DNA of 64,000 nt from Dyadobacter sp. UC 10 (GCF_008369915.1 NZ_VSRN01000001.1:1240001-1304000), one strand, 5' to 3'; counted from the stretch's first letter, positions 43,863 to 53,082 are shown. Numbers and translations: made by a program. Notes: a model not told the origin generated them from the letters alone.

Positions 43863-44246
43863 TTAGTTTACTCCCTCTTCCTCGTCCGGTCCCGGCGGAG
43901 GTATCACAAGATCTGAGAATAACAGTTCCATTTTAGCGGCGTATTCCGCTGTATCGTCCAGATAAAATTGTAGATGCGGAACAATGCGCAGCTGATGGCG
44001 CACGCGCTCTGCCAGTTTCTGACGAATGAACCGGGTATTTTCTTTGACTGAATCCAGCAATATAGTCTTATTCTTTTCAGGCAAAAAGCTAAGGTAAGCC
44101 CTGGCAATGCTTAAATCAGGAGTGACACGCACCGCCGTAATCGTAACGATCGACCCGCTGACAAGATGCTGTGCATCTTTCTGAAAAATCTCTCCCAGGT
44201 CTTTCTGGATTTGCCTGCCTACTTTCTGTTGTCTTTTCGATTCCAT
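43863..44246 (-). CDS. rbfA: Ribosome-binding factor A
   Basis: A 127-residue RbfA: RQQKVGRQIQKDLGEIFQKD, ITAVRVTPDLSIARAYLSFL and ELRIVPHLQFYLDDT-like core (LRIVPHLQFYLDD). It binds the 30S subunit during 16S rRNA maturation and cold adaptation. It is the first gene of a minus-strand pair with the LolC/E-like permease. A possible -7 TAAGTTTG lies on the minus strand at 44318-44325. Confidence 0.93.
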   Translation of the reverse strand: MESKRQQKVGRQIQKDLGEIFQKDAQHLVSGSIVTITAVRVTPDLSIARAYLSFLPEKNKTILLDSVKENTRFIRQKLAERVRHQLRIVPHLQFYLDDTAEYAAKMELLFSDLVIPPPGPDEEEGVN

Positions 44247-44380
44247 GAGTTATTTCATTATCGGAGAAGGGTTCGCACGCTGCATATCGGCCTCTCTGCT
44301 TCTCAGTTTGAGATATGCAAACTTACATTCCCAAATCATCCTTCCACGTTTCCCAACTAAATACAAATATCCGCACTTAT

Positions 44381-44413
44381 TTTGTTTTTGTAGAATGCAG
44401 CGTTGTAATTTCG
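44381..44413 (+). promoter_or_regulatory. Bacteroidota-type promoter before the multi-TM protein
   Basis: TTTG (44381-44384), 21 bp spacing, TAATTTCG (44406-44413), one mismatch from TAnnTTTG. The TTG start codon is 40 nt downstream. Confidence 0.45.
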
Positions 44414-44452
44414 TAAAAGTTATTCCCGTAAGTTACATAATCCGCATACTAC

Positions 44453-45865
44453 TTGCTTAGTTTTTTCCGAGTCAACGCAAGGTATCAGACCATCAGCCTG
44501 GTAGTATTCTTCCTGCTGCTCCGCCTGCCGTTCTTTCTGGGGGGATCTCCCCTATTGATCCCAGAACTGAGCTGGATGCTTGTTGGCGAGCAGATGGGTC
44601 GTGGCTTTATGCTTTACCGGGATGTGTGGGACAATGTCAGCCCATTTTCCGGGCTCACTTACTGGCTGATCGACAGCCTGTTCGGACGTACACAGTGGGT
44701 TTACCAGATCGCTGCCATCACTGTATCGCTAGTCCAGATATTGTATTTCAACTACGTAATCCACTCTCGTGAAGTTTTTCCTGAACGCACGTTTTTGCCC
44801 GGCGCACTCTACGCGCTTTTTCTAAATATTTCCTTTGATATGGGTACGTTGTCACCCATGCTGATGGCCAATACTTTTCTTCTGTTTGCTTTCGGTTCAA
44901 TTGTCAAAATCCTTGTCAGGCGGGAAGTGACCACGCAGGTTTTCGAAATGGGGCTATACGTTGGGATAGCCACATTGTTCTACTTGCCTGCCTCGTTATT
45001 TGTTGTCTGGGCGTTTCTTGCACTGCTTTTTTATACAGGCTCCACATTCAGGCATCACTTGCTTGGTCTCTTCGGATCTATTTTTCCATTGATGATGGTT
45101 GTCCTGTTTTTCTATCTGAACAACGGGATCGAAAGCCTCAACAGAAACCTGCTTACATCGGTTTTCCAGGTAAAACAATACAATCTCAATGATTTTTCAT
45201 CGCTGCTCGCCTCGCTGCTGCTCCCGCTCGGATTCGGTATCATGGGGTTTATGAGGATATTTACTACGCTCCGGTTTGTCAACTATCAGACCCGCATTCA
45301 GCAGGTTATGGCGCTATGGTTCATCGTGGCAGTTTTCACGATTCCTTTAATGCAGTTCCTGGCACCAATGCAGTTTGTGATCTTCGTTCCTCCTGCCGCA
45401 TTTTTTGCAACGCATTATTTCCAGAGTTTCAAGAAAAACAGCTGGGCCGACGAGCTGCAATTCACATTAATGGGCGCAGTCATTATTTTGATCCAATACC
45501 AGGGTTTGAGGGGCATCATACCAGGTATTTCAATGGGAAAGCTCGAAAACCTGAGGGCCAGGCAGGCTAATCTTCCCGAGCAGATTACCGGAAAGCGGAT
45601 ACTGGTACTCGGCAGCCACTCAGGAGAATACATCGATAACTTCACCGCCACACCATACCTGAACTGGGAGCTCGCCAGTTACGATTTAAGAAATCTCGAC
45701 AACTTCGACAGTGTGATCCACGTTTACGATAATTTCAAAAAAGACCCCCCGGATTATGTGATCGACAAGGTCAATATGATGCCGAAGCTGCTTGGAAGGG
45801 TCCCGGCCCTCAAAAGTCAATATGAGCCGAGTCCCTGGAAAGGCATTTATCAGCGCATTAACTAG
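44453..45865 (+). CDS. Multi-pass membrane protein, DUF6427-like
   Basis: A 470-residue protein with about eleven helices and an N-terminus MLSFFRVNARYQTISLVVFFLLLRLPFFLGG. It resembles the Bacteroidota DUF6427 group and more loosely GT-C-type membrane proteins (the early loop GFMLYRDVWDNVSPFSGLTYW is the region where such enzymes carry an acidic motif). The C-terminal 100 residues are soluble. Function unknown. It starts with TTG at 44453, and its stop overlaps the convergent rpiB by 4 nt. Confidence 0.78.
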   Translation: MLSFFRVNARYQTISLVVFFLLLRLPFFLGGSPLLIPELSWMLVGEQMGRGFMLYRDVWDNVSPFSGLTYWLIDSLFGRTQWVYQIAAITVSLVQILYFNYVIHSREVFPERTFLPGALYALFLNISFDMGTLSPMLMANTFLLFAFGSIVKILVRREVTTQVFEMGLYVGIATLFYLPASLFVVWAFLALLFYTGSTFRHHLLGLFGSIFPLMMVVLFFYLNNGIESLNRNLLTSVFQVKQYNLNDFSSLLASLLLPLGFGIMGFMRIFTTLRFVNYQTRIQQVMALWFIVAVFTIPLMQFLAPMQFVIFVPPAAFFATHYFQSFKKNSWADELQFTLMGAVIILIQYQGLRGIIPGISMGKLENLRARQANLPEQITGKRILVLGSHSGEYIDNFTATPYLNWELASYDLRNLDNFDSVIHVYDNFKKDPPDYVIDKVNMMPKLLGRVPALKSQYEPSPWKGIYQRIN

Positions 45866-46293
45866 CAGGAAATTTTATCAACCCGTGTCTGGTGCCGGCC
45901 GCCTTCGAATTCAGTAGCCAAAAATGCTTCCAGGCTGGCCAGAGCAGTTTCCAGCTCAATGAACCGGACAGGGAAACAAATCACATTTGAATCATTATGC
46001 TGGCGCGCAAGCGGGGCAAGAGGAATGTCCCAAACCAGCGCGGCCCGGATTCCCTGGTGTTTATTAGCTGTAATGCAAACTCCCTGCCCGCTTCCACAGA
46101 GCAAAACGCCTTTTTCGTACGCTCCGCTTTCCACAGCGCTCGCCACAGGGTGGGCAAAATCGGCGTAGTCCGCAGAATCAGCACTGTAAGTCCCGAAATC
46201 CTTCGTTTCGAAACCATTAGCGTTCAGCCATTCAATAATGGGTTCTTTGTATGGAAATCCGGCGTGATCTGAGCCAATAGCAATTTTTCTCAT
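45862..46293 (-). CDS. rpiB: Ribose-5-phosphate isomerase B
   Basis: A 143-residue RpiB/LacAB-family enzyme: KIAIGSDHAGFPYKEPI at the N-terminus, active-site cysteine in GVLLCGSGQGVCITANK, and ALVWDIPLAPLARQHNDSNV. It interconverts ribose-5-phosphate and ribulose-5-phosphate in the pentose phosphate pathway. It ends 4 nt into the convergent upstream membrane protein gene. Confidence 0.94.
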   Translation of the reverse strand: MRKIAIGSDHAGFPYKEPIIEWLNANGFETKDFGTYSADSADYADFAHPVASAVESGAYEKGVLLCGSGQGVCITANKHQGIRAALVWDIPLAPLARQHNDSNVICFPVRFIELETALASLEAFLATEFEGGRHQTRVDKISC

Positions 46294-46422
46294 TACTTTT
46301 CTGTTAATTAAAGCCCGTCTCGTTTACGACGTGCAGGTTATTGAAAAACGTCGCTATTTTATGGACGCTGACATTACAAAAATACCACTATCTCGTTTAA
46401 CAATTAAATGGAGTAAAAGAAT

Positions 46423-47193
46423 ATGAGTGAAGAAAAAAAGCCAACCAATGCAGAGTTAGTCGATGTATCCCTTCTCAATCCTGCCGTTCCCGAAGATGAA
46501 ATAAGGATTAAGGAAGCATTTGAAGATAGAAACTGGAACGAAATAAAAAGTGCTGATTCCTGGGTTATATTCAAAGTAATGGCCGAGTTTGTTGAAGGAT
46601 TTGATAAACTGGCCAAAATAGGCCCCTGTGTTTCCCTGTTCGGATCAGCCCGAACATTACCTGATAATCCGCATTATAAAACAGCCGAAGAAATTGCCGC
46701 CAAGCTTGTCAGGCATGGCTATGGCGTGATCACCGGCGGTGGGCCGGGTATCATGGAAGCGGGTAACAAAGGTGCATTCGAACAAGGCGGTAAGTCGGTC
46801 GGGTTGAATATCAAACTACCTTTTGAGCAACACAGCAACATTTACATTGACCACGATAAGAGCATCAACTTTGACTTCTTCTTCGTGCGCAAGGTGATGT
46901 TTGTGAAATATTCACAAGGGTTTGTGGTTATGCCGGGCGGATTTGGTACGCTGGATGAGCTTTTTGAAGCGATGACACTCATTCAAACCAAGAAAATCGG
47001 CCGGTTCCCTATTGTTCTCGTAGGCAGCTCGTACTGGTCCGGCCTGCTCGACTGGATCAAGGGTACCATGCTGACAGAGAGAAATATTAACCCGGAAGAC
47101 CTTAAACTCATCAGTCTAGTGGACACGCCCGACGAAGCGGTTAAGGTGATCGATACTTTCTATTCCAAATATCTGCTAAAACCAAACTTCTGA
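46423..47193 (+). CDS. LOG-family (TIGR00730) phosphoribohydrolase
   Basis: A 256-residue Rossmann-fold LOG-family protein with GGGPGIMEAGN and the catalytic PGGFGTLDE motif. Members cleave ribose-5-phosphate from nucleoside monophosphates, as in cytokinin activation or nucleotide salvage. The first 60 residues (mostly acidic) form an extension before the conserved core CVSLFGSART. It is convergent with the helix-hairpin-helix gene, 6 nt apart. Confidence 0.92.
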   Translation: MSEEKKPTNAELVDVSLLNPAVPEDEIRIKEAFEDRNWNEIKSADSWVIFKVMAEFVEGFDKLAKIGPCVSLFGSARTLPDNPHYKTAEEIAAKLVRHGYGVITGGGPGIMEAGNKGAFEQGGKSVGLNIKLPFEQHSNIYIDHDKSINFDFFFVRKVMFVKYSQGFVVMPGGFGTLDELFEAMTLIQTKKIGRFPIVLVGSSYWSGLLDWIKGTMLTERNINPEDLKLISLVDTPDEAVKVIDTFYSKYLLKPNF

Positions 47194-47199
47194 TGGTTA

Positions 47200-48174
47200 C
47201 TAGTCTTCAAACGATAGGTAGGGAGTTAATTTTTCTATCAGCTTTTCGTCCAGCACCCTGATTTTCCGCAGGTCGTCGCTGTTGCTGAACTTTCCATGCT
47301 GGTTTCGATAATTGATGATTATGGAAACCAGCTTTTTATTTTTCAAATAGCTATGACTGCCAAGTTCCTCAGCAGTAGCTGTATTAATCCGGATTTTCCT
47401 GATCGGGCCCGCTATGTCGGCGTACCTGTGCAGTTCCGACAAGGCCAGAGAGTCCAGACCGAAGATTTCCGCAAACTGGTCTTTGGAATAAAAACCGCCA
47501 AGCCCGTCGCGAAACTTCAGTATCCTCATGGAAAGCTTCGTCCCGATTCCTTTAAGTTTCACCAGGTGTGTTGTATCGGCTGCATTAATATCGAAAGAAG
47601 CCACCGCAGGTTTCCCGGAACGCAAACTTGTGGTATTAGAAGGCTGGTCGGGAGTTTTTGTACTTAATTTTTCTTTAAGGTTGGTGACCTGGGAAGCCGG
47701 CAGCACTATATAATTTTCGAGCTTTTGGTAAAGATCGGAAGGGAAATCATAGATATTGAGCAGGTCCTCTTTTTTCCTGAATTTGCCTCCTTTCGATCTG
47801 AATTTATCGATCCTCCTGGCAAGAAAAAGCGGTATTCCCACTCCGTTGAGCTCGTTAACCGTAGCAGTATTCGGGTCAAATCGGACGAGTTTGACCGTCA
47901 TTCCAGGCTTTGCCTCAAAATTGCGTTTCGGGAATTTTCGCCTGTTTTGCTGTTTTAACGCATTTTCGCTTTCAATTTTCGCAACGATACTATCCAGTTT
48001 CTGCTCCGTCAAAGGTTCGGAACCTGGTGGCAGCACGGGTAGGATATACCTCCTGAAAATGAATGGGGTCCAGATCAGTACCACACAAAGTACGATCAGC
48101 GCCAATGCGCCACGCGCTTCCTTCCTGGAAACGCCGAAGTAGTCCTGAAAAAGGATTACAATTTTTTTAAACAT
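47200..48174 (-). CDS. Membrane-anchored triple helix-hairpin-helix protein (ComEA-like)
   Basis: About 324 residues: a short cytoplasmic start with FGVSRKEARG, one membrane helix (about 24-48, LALIVLCVVLIWTPFIF), a charged linker, and three helix-hairpin-helix units, each with an NTAT/NAAD-type lead and a GIG-like turn (DPNTATVNELNGVGIPLFLA, DINAADTTHLVKLKGIGTKL, INTATAEELG). ComEA-like proteins bind DNA outside the inner membrane during uptake; three units is typical of Bacteroidota versions. The ATG at 48174 or 48180 can serve. An IS element now lies 80 bp upstream of the start. Confidence 0.88.
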   Translation of the reverse strand: MFKKIVILFQDYFGVSRKEARGALALIVLCVVLIWTPFIFRRYILPVLPPGSEPLTEQKLDSIVAKIESENALKQQNRRKFPKRNFEAKPGMTVKLVRFDPNTATVNELNGVGIPLFLARRIDKFRSKGGKFRKKEDLLNIYDFPSDLYQKLENYIVLPASQVTNLKEKLSTKTPDQPSNTTSLRSGKPAVASFDINAADTTHLVKLKGIGTKLSMRILKFRDGLGGFYSKDQFAEIFGLDSLALSELHRYADIAGPIRKIRINTATAEELGSHSYLKNKKLVSIIINYRNQHGKFSNSDDLRKIRVLDEKLIEKLTPYLSFED

Positions 48175-48302
48175 AGTCAAGAGAGTCAGATTTCTCTTTT
48201 GACGTCACAATCGGTAATTGGTATCAGATATTTATAAATAAAAAAAACGCCACACTTACTGCACTGCCCCCCAAAAGTTAGACACTTCTTGGGGGTATTT
48301 TT

Positions 48303-48821
48303 ATGGGTAAAAACAGAAAACACAGTGCAGAGTTGAGGTTAGCGGTTGTAAAATCTTATTTAGGCGGAGGTGGTATTAATGAATTGGCCAGACGCTTTGG
48401 GATTACTAGGTCCTGTATACAGAAATGGGTGGGACACTATAAACAAGGCGGCGGTTCAAGTCTTTTGCCGCAATACGGGCGCGATTACACAATAGAATTT
48501 AAGCAACAAGTTGTGTTCGCTTATCAGAAACAGGGTTTATCTTTGAATGAGTGCTGCTTCAAATTTAAAATACCCAGTAAAAGTACTTTACATGTTTGGG
48601 TCCGGCAGTATGAGCAGTTTGGTATAGATGGTTTTAGCACGGCCCGTGGCAGGCCCAGGTCTATGAAAAACAAACCCAAGATCATAAAAACATACGGTCC
48701 ATTGACCCGGTTAGAGCAGCTCGAAAACGAAAACCTGCGCCTGAGGGCAGAAAATGACTTGCTAAAAAAGTTGGATGCCTTAATCCGCCAGAAGGAAGCT
48801 GCGCAAAAGAAAAAGCGTTGA
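48303..48821 (+). CDS. IS3-family transposase OrfA
   Basis: The 172-residue OrfA has two helix-turn-helix units (about 8-55, LRLAVVKSYLGGGGINELARRFGITRSCIQKWV; and about 65-115) and a C-terminal coiled coil (LEQLENENLRLRAENDLLKKLD). This is the DNA-binding part of an IS150-like transposase. It ends at an A-rich stretch; its stop overlaps the OrfB TTG start (TTGA). Confidence 0.93.
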   Translation: MGKNRKHSAELRLAVVKSYLGGGGINELARRFGITRSCIQKWVGHYKQGGGSSLLPQYGRDYTIEFKQQVVFAYQKQGLSLNECCFKFKIPSKSTLHVWVRQYEQFGIDGFSTARGRPRSMKNKPKIIKTYGPLTRLEQLENENLRLRAENDLLKKLDALIRQKEAAQKKKR

Positions 48822-49660
48822 CAATCCATGGGTTAAGGCAGAAATATCCGCTTGAATTGCTTTTGGAGCTCTTTGAAATACCCAGGAGCAATTTCTACTA
48901 CCATATTAAAAATAGCGCTCAGGCCAGCAAGTATAAGGAGGCGAAAAAGCAGATCAGGCAAGTTTACGATCGGCATAAGGGAAGGTTCGGCTACCGTCGC
49001 ATCACAATGATGATCAGGAAGATGGGCAGCGAGCTCAACCATAAAACGGTCTTAAAGCTGATGAAGTCCATGGGCCTGAAATCGTTGATCCGTCTCAAAA
49101 GGTACCGCTCTTACAAAGGCCAGACAGGCAGGGTTGCGCCCAATATTCTCAACAGGGATTTTAAATCTGAAAAACCATCACAGAAATGGGCGACGGATGT
49201 CTCCGAGTTCAGGGTGAAAGACAAAAAACTTTTTCTGTCTCCTATTATTGACCTGTTTAATGGAGAAATCATCAGTTACAACCTGTCCGAATCAGCTAAT
49301 TTTAAGCAAGTAACACAAATGCTCGAAACGGCATTTAAAAAGATCAATAAGCCAGAAAATCTGGTACTGCATTCCGACCAGGGCTGGCAATACCAAATGA
49401 GTAAATATCAAAAAATACTTGAATCGAAGGGTATTATCCAAAGCATGTCCAGAAAAGGCAACTGCCTGGACAATGCGATTATTGAAAACTTTTTTGGCAC
49501 CATTAAATCAGAGTTGTTCTACCTGAACAAATACCAAAGCACCGACCAGCTGAAAGAAGACATCAAGGAATATATCGACTACTACAACAACGACAGGATC
49601 AGGCTTAATTTAAATGGAATGAGCCCGGCACAATACCGGGCTCATCACACTAATCGTTAA
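48818..49660 (+). CDS. IS3-family transposase OrfB (DDE catalytic)
   Basis: The 280-residue OrfB has an HTH_21 region (GRFGYRRITMMIRKMG) and an rve integrase core with D127 (WATDVSEF), D187 (LHSDQGWQY) and E223 (IIENFFG), so the DDE triad is intact. It lies in the -1 frame relative to OrfA, which is open upstream across AAAAGAAAAAG, so an OrfAB fusion by -1 slippage is possible; coupled start at TTG is the alternative. Confidence 0.93.
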   Translation: MTIHGLRQKYPLELLLELFEIPRSNFYYHIKNSAQASKYKEAKKQIRQVYDRHKGRFGYRRITMMIRKMGSELNHKTVLKLMKSMGLKSLIRLKRYRSYKGQTGRVAPNILNRDFKSEKPSQKWATDVSEFRVKDKKLFLSPIIDLFNGEIISYNLSESANFKQVTQMLETAFKKINKPENLVLHSDQGWQYQMSKYQKILESKGIIQSMSRKGNCLDNAIIENFFGTIKSELFYLNKYQSTDQLKEDIKEYIDYYNNDRIRLNLNGMSPAQYRAHHTNR

Positions 49661-49732
49661 ATTATAAAACGTCCAACTTTTGGGGTTCAGTCCATACACG
49701 TGACGTTTTTTCGGGGTGAGTCGTTTCGGTTT

Positions 49733-50773
49733 TTACTGGTTGACGTAAACGCTGCCTGCGCTTGCCGACAGCCTTACAGGGATTCCTCCGCCATTCATTG
49801 TTCCGCTCACATGTTCCTTTTCGGCACGTCCGTTGAAATTTTTCAAAGGGATATTGACCTTATTTCCACGCAGGTTCAAATCCATACCGGCGTCCATGGG
49901 CATGGTAACCCGCACACTACCGGCCGAGGTAGAAATATCGACATATTTGCCAAGCTTTGTTAACTCTACCTCCACACTACCCGCGCTTGTACTTGCCTTT
50001 ATGCTGCCCGAAACGTTAGCCAATCGCACAGAACCTCCCGAAGTGCCGGTATCCAGTGCCCCACTGATATTGTCGCCTTTAACACTTCCTCCGCTGGTAT
50101 GGGCCGCAATATCCCCATCAATATTATTGAGCTGAATGCTGCCGCCGGAAGTATTCAGTTCTATTTTTCCTTTCAATTCCATTGCTTTGATACTTCCGCC
50201 GCTGGTCTGCAGATTGATCTGATCGCGGCAGTTTGCCACATCAATGCTACCTCCCGAAGTACGACCACGGATCAGCCCGTTAAGATCATCGACTTTCAGA
50301 CTACCTCCGCTGGTACTGAAATTTTGCTCGCCGGTAAGGGAAGCGATTTTAATGCTGCCGCCGCTGGTTTTAAGATTTGTAGCCACATTTCTGGGCGCAA
50401 AAACCTTGAACCCGATCGAGACACTTTTATCATTCCACTTTACTCCATTCTTCCTTTTCGCCGTGGCCACCACCGTATTTCCTTCGGTACCGATCAAAAT
50501 GTCAAAATCTTCCAGCCTGTCCTCAATTTCCTCTTTCGACAGTTCTTTCTTTCCATTCCAGTTGTTGGGCCGTACGTACATGTCAACCCGGAAGCCGTCA
50601 CTTTGCCCGCCTGTTACTGCAATGGAGCCGCCAGAAGTTTCTACTTTCAGTTCTTTCAGAGATGCATTTGTGAATTTTTTGCTTACGTAAGGCTTTTCAT
50701 CGTCGGACTGGCCGTTCACCGCTATATTTAAAAGCAGGGTCAGCGCAGCCAGGAGTAAAGTTTTTGTTTTCAT
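49733..50773 (-). CDS. DUF4097 beta-helix exported protein
   Basis: A 346-residue protein with a signal peptide (KTKTLLLAALTLLLNIAVNGQ) and a right-handed beta-helix-like domain (about 40-340) made of a dozen ~19-residue units with the consensus TSGGS(I/V)-x5-G, late units having TSAGSV. DUF4097 proteins in this phylum are surface or periplasmic and of unknown role, often under stress-type control. A perfect TGTCCG-type palindrome lies 160 bp upstream. The IS inserted 35 bp past its stop. Confidence 0.88.
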   Translation of the reverse strand: MKTKTLLLAALTLLLNIAVNGQSDDEKPYVSKKFTNASLKELKVETSGGSIAVTGGQSDGFRVDMYVRPNNWNGKKELSKEEIEDRLEDFDILIGTEGNTVVATAKRKNGVKWNDKSVSIGFKVFAPRNVATNLKTSGGSIKIASLTGEQNFSTSGGSLKVDDLNGLIRGRTSGGSIDVANCRDQINLQTSGGSIKAMELKGKIELNTSGGSIQLNNIDGDIAAHTSGGSVKGDNISGALDTGTSGGSVRLANVSGSIKASTSAGSVEVELTKLGKYVDISTSAGSVRVTMPMDAGMDLNLRGNKVNIPLKNFNGRAEKEHVSGTMNGGGIPVRLSASAGSVYVNQ

Positions 50774-50933
50774 GATCTGTCAATTTGTTTTTTCAATGAT
50801 GTTAAAACAGGGAGATAAGTTGCGTGGAAAATGCATTTGGTCTGATCTTATTCAATGTCCTCCTTTGAAATAATTACCAAAGAATAAAGCCAGTTTATAC
50901 TGCGCTGACTAACAGAAGATTACCAAATACAAC

Positions 50934-50951
50934 ATGTCCGCTTTCGGACAT
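50934..50951. promoter_or_regulatory. Perfect palindrome ATGTCCG-N4-CGGACAT
   Basis: An 18-bp palindrome with arms ATGTCCG/CGGACAT and spacer CTTT lies between the divergent DUF4097 gene (161 bp) and the 75-residue gene (86 bp). It matches the sites upstream of permease 1 and the ABC ATPase. On the DUF4097 side a weak TGGC...TTTG element follows at about 50877-50892 (minus strand). Confidence 0.55.
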
Positions 50952-51036
50952 CTCATACAGATGAAATCATAAGTAGTCCGCTCTCTGTTTAATACAGGAA
51001 CGATTTTTTCAATTCCATAAACAAATTCAAGATTTT

Positions 51037-51264
51037 ATGAAAACGTATCAGATTGAGGTAGTTGACGAGGCAGATACTGACCTTGTATGGAAAATCCTGC
51101 AAACGCTTGAACAAAGGGGCCTGATTACGGTAAAAAGCGGAAAGCTCTTCGAATCAGAAAAAGCGACACCTGCCACAGAGGAGCAGGTTCAGGAAATTAT
51201 TGAAGAAGCTGAACTCGGCCCTTACTATTCCGAGAAGGAAGCAAAGGACATTCTGAATTTGTAA
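51037..51264 (+). CDS. Small acidic protein, antitoxin-like
   Basis: A 75-residue, strongly acidic protein (MKTYQIEVVDEADTDLVWKILQTLEQRGLIT...). Its size, N-terminal strand-helix part and charged helical C-terminus resemble small type II antitoxin-like proteins, but no toxin gene lies next to it: the neighbour is a convergent lipoprotein 2 nt away. Function unknown; it may be regulated from the palindrome 86 bp upstream. Confidence 0.6.
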   Translation: MKTYQIEVVDEADTDLVWKILQTLEQRGLITVKSGKLFESEKATPATEEQVQEIIEEAELGPYYSEKEAKDILNL

Positions 51265-51266
51265 GT

Positions 51267-51623
51267 TTATTTTTTGCGGATTGAGATCACCTTAATTTCA
51301 TCGAAAGTTGCATTTCGTTCCCAGCCGCATTTTACTGAGGATTTGTTACCTGTCTGGCTGTATTTCAAATGCACAGGGGTGAAGCTGTAATAACTATTTA
51401 TTTCTCCCAGCTCATCTTCTATTTTTTGAATGGAGCCTTTGTCAGGCAATACTGAATAGGTACTGTCGGCAGATTTAATGCTGAAATGCCAGGAGCAGCC
51501 GTCGGCAGCAAGCATATTTGTCCAGGTGGCATCTGCTTCCAATATCTGTTCACTTGGTATTTTGTCTTCGTCATGGCAGCCTATCCAGGCCAGCAATCCA
51601 AAAAGTACGATCAGCGTTTTCAT
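51267..51623 (-). CDS. Small lipoprotein of unknown function
   Basis: A 118-residue predicted lipoprotein (MKTLIVLFGLLAWIGC, lipid on C16) with a mature part of beta-rich, ordinary composition and two further cysteines (GCSW and KCGWE) that could pair. No family recognised. It lies between the acidic small gene and the beta-glucosidase gene on the minus strand; the latter ends upstream of it. Confidence 0.75.
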   Translation of the reverse strand: MKTLIVLFGLLAWIGCHDEDKIPSEQILEADATWTNMLAADGCSWHFSIKSADSTYSVLPDKGSIQKIEDELGEINSYYSFTPVHLKYSQTGNKSSVKCGWERNATFDEIKVISIRKK

Positions 51624-51687
51624 TTGATTTTCGGTTTACAGCTTTGTCAGAAGACGCGAGATTGATTTTATTGGTTGCAACTGCCGA

Positions 51688-53082
51688 TCAGGTATTTAGA
51701 AAAGCTTTAAACCAGTTACCTGAGTTTTTGATGATGCGTTTCTGCGTTTTAAAATCTACAAATACCAGGCCGAACCGCGCGAGATAACCTTCTGCCCACT
51801 CAAAATTGTCCATCAGCGTCCAGGCAAAATAACCCTTTACACGCATCCCCTCTTTTCGGGCCTTCAAAATTGCTTTTAGATACTGCTGAAAGTAACGCGT
51901 ACGCTCCGGGTCCTCTACTTTTCCGTCCTTTTCAGCATCTTCGAAAGCGGCCCCGTTTTCAGACACAACAATGTCCCGGATGCCCTGATAAGCGGAAAAC
52001 TGCTGCAAGATTTTAAACATTCCCCCGGGATCAATTTCCCAGCCCATACTGGTAACCTCAACTTTTCGAAGGCTCGCCGGCACTTCCTTTAACCAGATCA
52101 CCGGCGCCAGATAGGAATGCCTGACTACAACACTAAAGTAATTTTGCAGTCCGATGAAGTCGAAGTCAAACTGCAGCTTTTCAAGGTCGCCGGGTTTCAT
52201 GTATCTATTCAATTTCAGCAAATAAGGAAAAGCATCTGCCGGATAACCCATGCCAAGTGCGGGCTCGACAAAAAGTCTGTTCATCAAAGCGTCGGCCCGC
52301 TTCGCAGCCCGCAGATCTGCCGCGCTGCCGCTGTTGGGGTACACATAAGAACAGGACACAGCAGTACCGATATAGGCGTAAGGCACCGCTGCCCGGAGAA
52401 TTCTGCCGCCCTCTGCCTGACATAACGCGAGATGGTGCACGACCGGCAGAAAATTCCACAGTCCTTTTTTCCCCGGTGCATGCAAACCGGTTGTGTAGCC
52501 AAGACCAGCCACAGCCATCGGCTCATTAAGAACAATCCATGAGCGCACCCGGTCACCGAAAGCCTGCGCGCAAATCAGGGTATAGTCAGAAAACCATTTT
52601 ACAATCTCCCTGTTTTTCCAGCCGCCCCGGTCTTCCAGGGCCTGTGGCAGGTCCCAGTGATAAAGCGTGATCCAGGGCTCAATGCCGAGTTTGAGACATT
52701 TGTCGATCAGCCTGTTATAAAATGCTACTCCCTTGCTATTCACTTCCCCGGTTCCCTGCGGCAGGATACGAGACCACGAGATCGAAAACCGGAATTCTTT
52801 GAAACCCATTTCTCTGACCAGTTCCAGGTCACTTTCGTAATGATTATAAAAATCGCAGGCCACATCCGCATGCTGCCCAAGCTTGATCTTACCTTTCTTT
52901 TTCGAGAAAGTATCCCAGATACAATCGCCCCGGCCATCTGTATTTACCGCCCCCTCAATCTGATAGGCACTGGTAGCAACTCCCCAGTGAAAATCACTCC
53001 CAAAATCTCCACGGGAAATTTTGTCAGGGCTAGATGTCTCTTCTTCGGAAACTTCACAAATCTGATTGGCAGGCACTGGCAA
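51688..53082 (-). CDS. GH1 beta-glucosidase
   Basis: A 464-residue glycoside hydrolase family 1 enzyme: FHWGVATSAYQIEGAVNTDGRG, YHWDLPQALED, acid/base Glu187 in VLNEPMA and nucleophile Glu375 in VVSENGAA, and the end WTLMDNFEWAEGY. It hydrolyses beta-glucosides or related glycosides by a retaining mechanism. No signal peptide is seen, so it is probably cytoplasmic. The start is TTG at 53082 (or GTG at 53076); no ATG precedes the conserved domain. No sugar transporter adjoins it. Confidence 0.93.
   Translation of the reverse strand: MPVPANQICEVSEEETSSPDKISRGDFGSDFHWGVATSAYQIEGAVNTDGRGDCIWDTFSKKKGKIKLGQHADVACDFYNHYESDLELVREMGFKEFRFSISWSRILPQGTGEVNSKGVAFYNRLIDKCLKLGIEPWITLYHWDLPQALEDRGGWKNREIVKWFSDYTLICAQAFGDRVRSWIVLNEPMAVAGLGYTTGLHAPGKKGLWNFLPVVHHLALCQAEGGRILRAAVPYAYIGTAVSCSYVYPNSGSAADLRAAKRADALMNRLFVEPALGMGYPADAFPYLLKLNRYMKPGDLEKLQFDFDFIGLQNYFSVVVRHSYLAPVIWLKEVPASLRKVEVTSMGWEIDPGGMFKILQQFSAYQGIRDIVVSENGAAFEDAEKDGKVEDPERTRYFQQYLKAILKARKEGMRVKGYFAWTLMDNFEWAEGYLARFGLVFVDFKTQKRIIKNSGNWFKAFLNT

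Larger units (their letters stand above)
48257..49697 (+). mobile_element. Complete IS3-family insertion sequence with 3-bp target duplication
   Basis: The element spans 48260-49694 (1435 bp). Left and right ends share TG-N-ACTG...CCCCAAAAGTT-N-GAC as terminal inverted repeats (48260-48283 and 49671-49694; 19 of 24 match). TAC flanks both ends (48257-48259 and 49695-49697), the 3-bp duplication expected for this family. Two overlapping genes encode OrfA and the DDE transposase and both appear intact, so the copy may be active. It sits between the 3' end of the DUF4097 gene and the start of the helix-hairpin-helix gene and breaks no coding frame. Confidence 0.92.
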
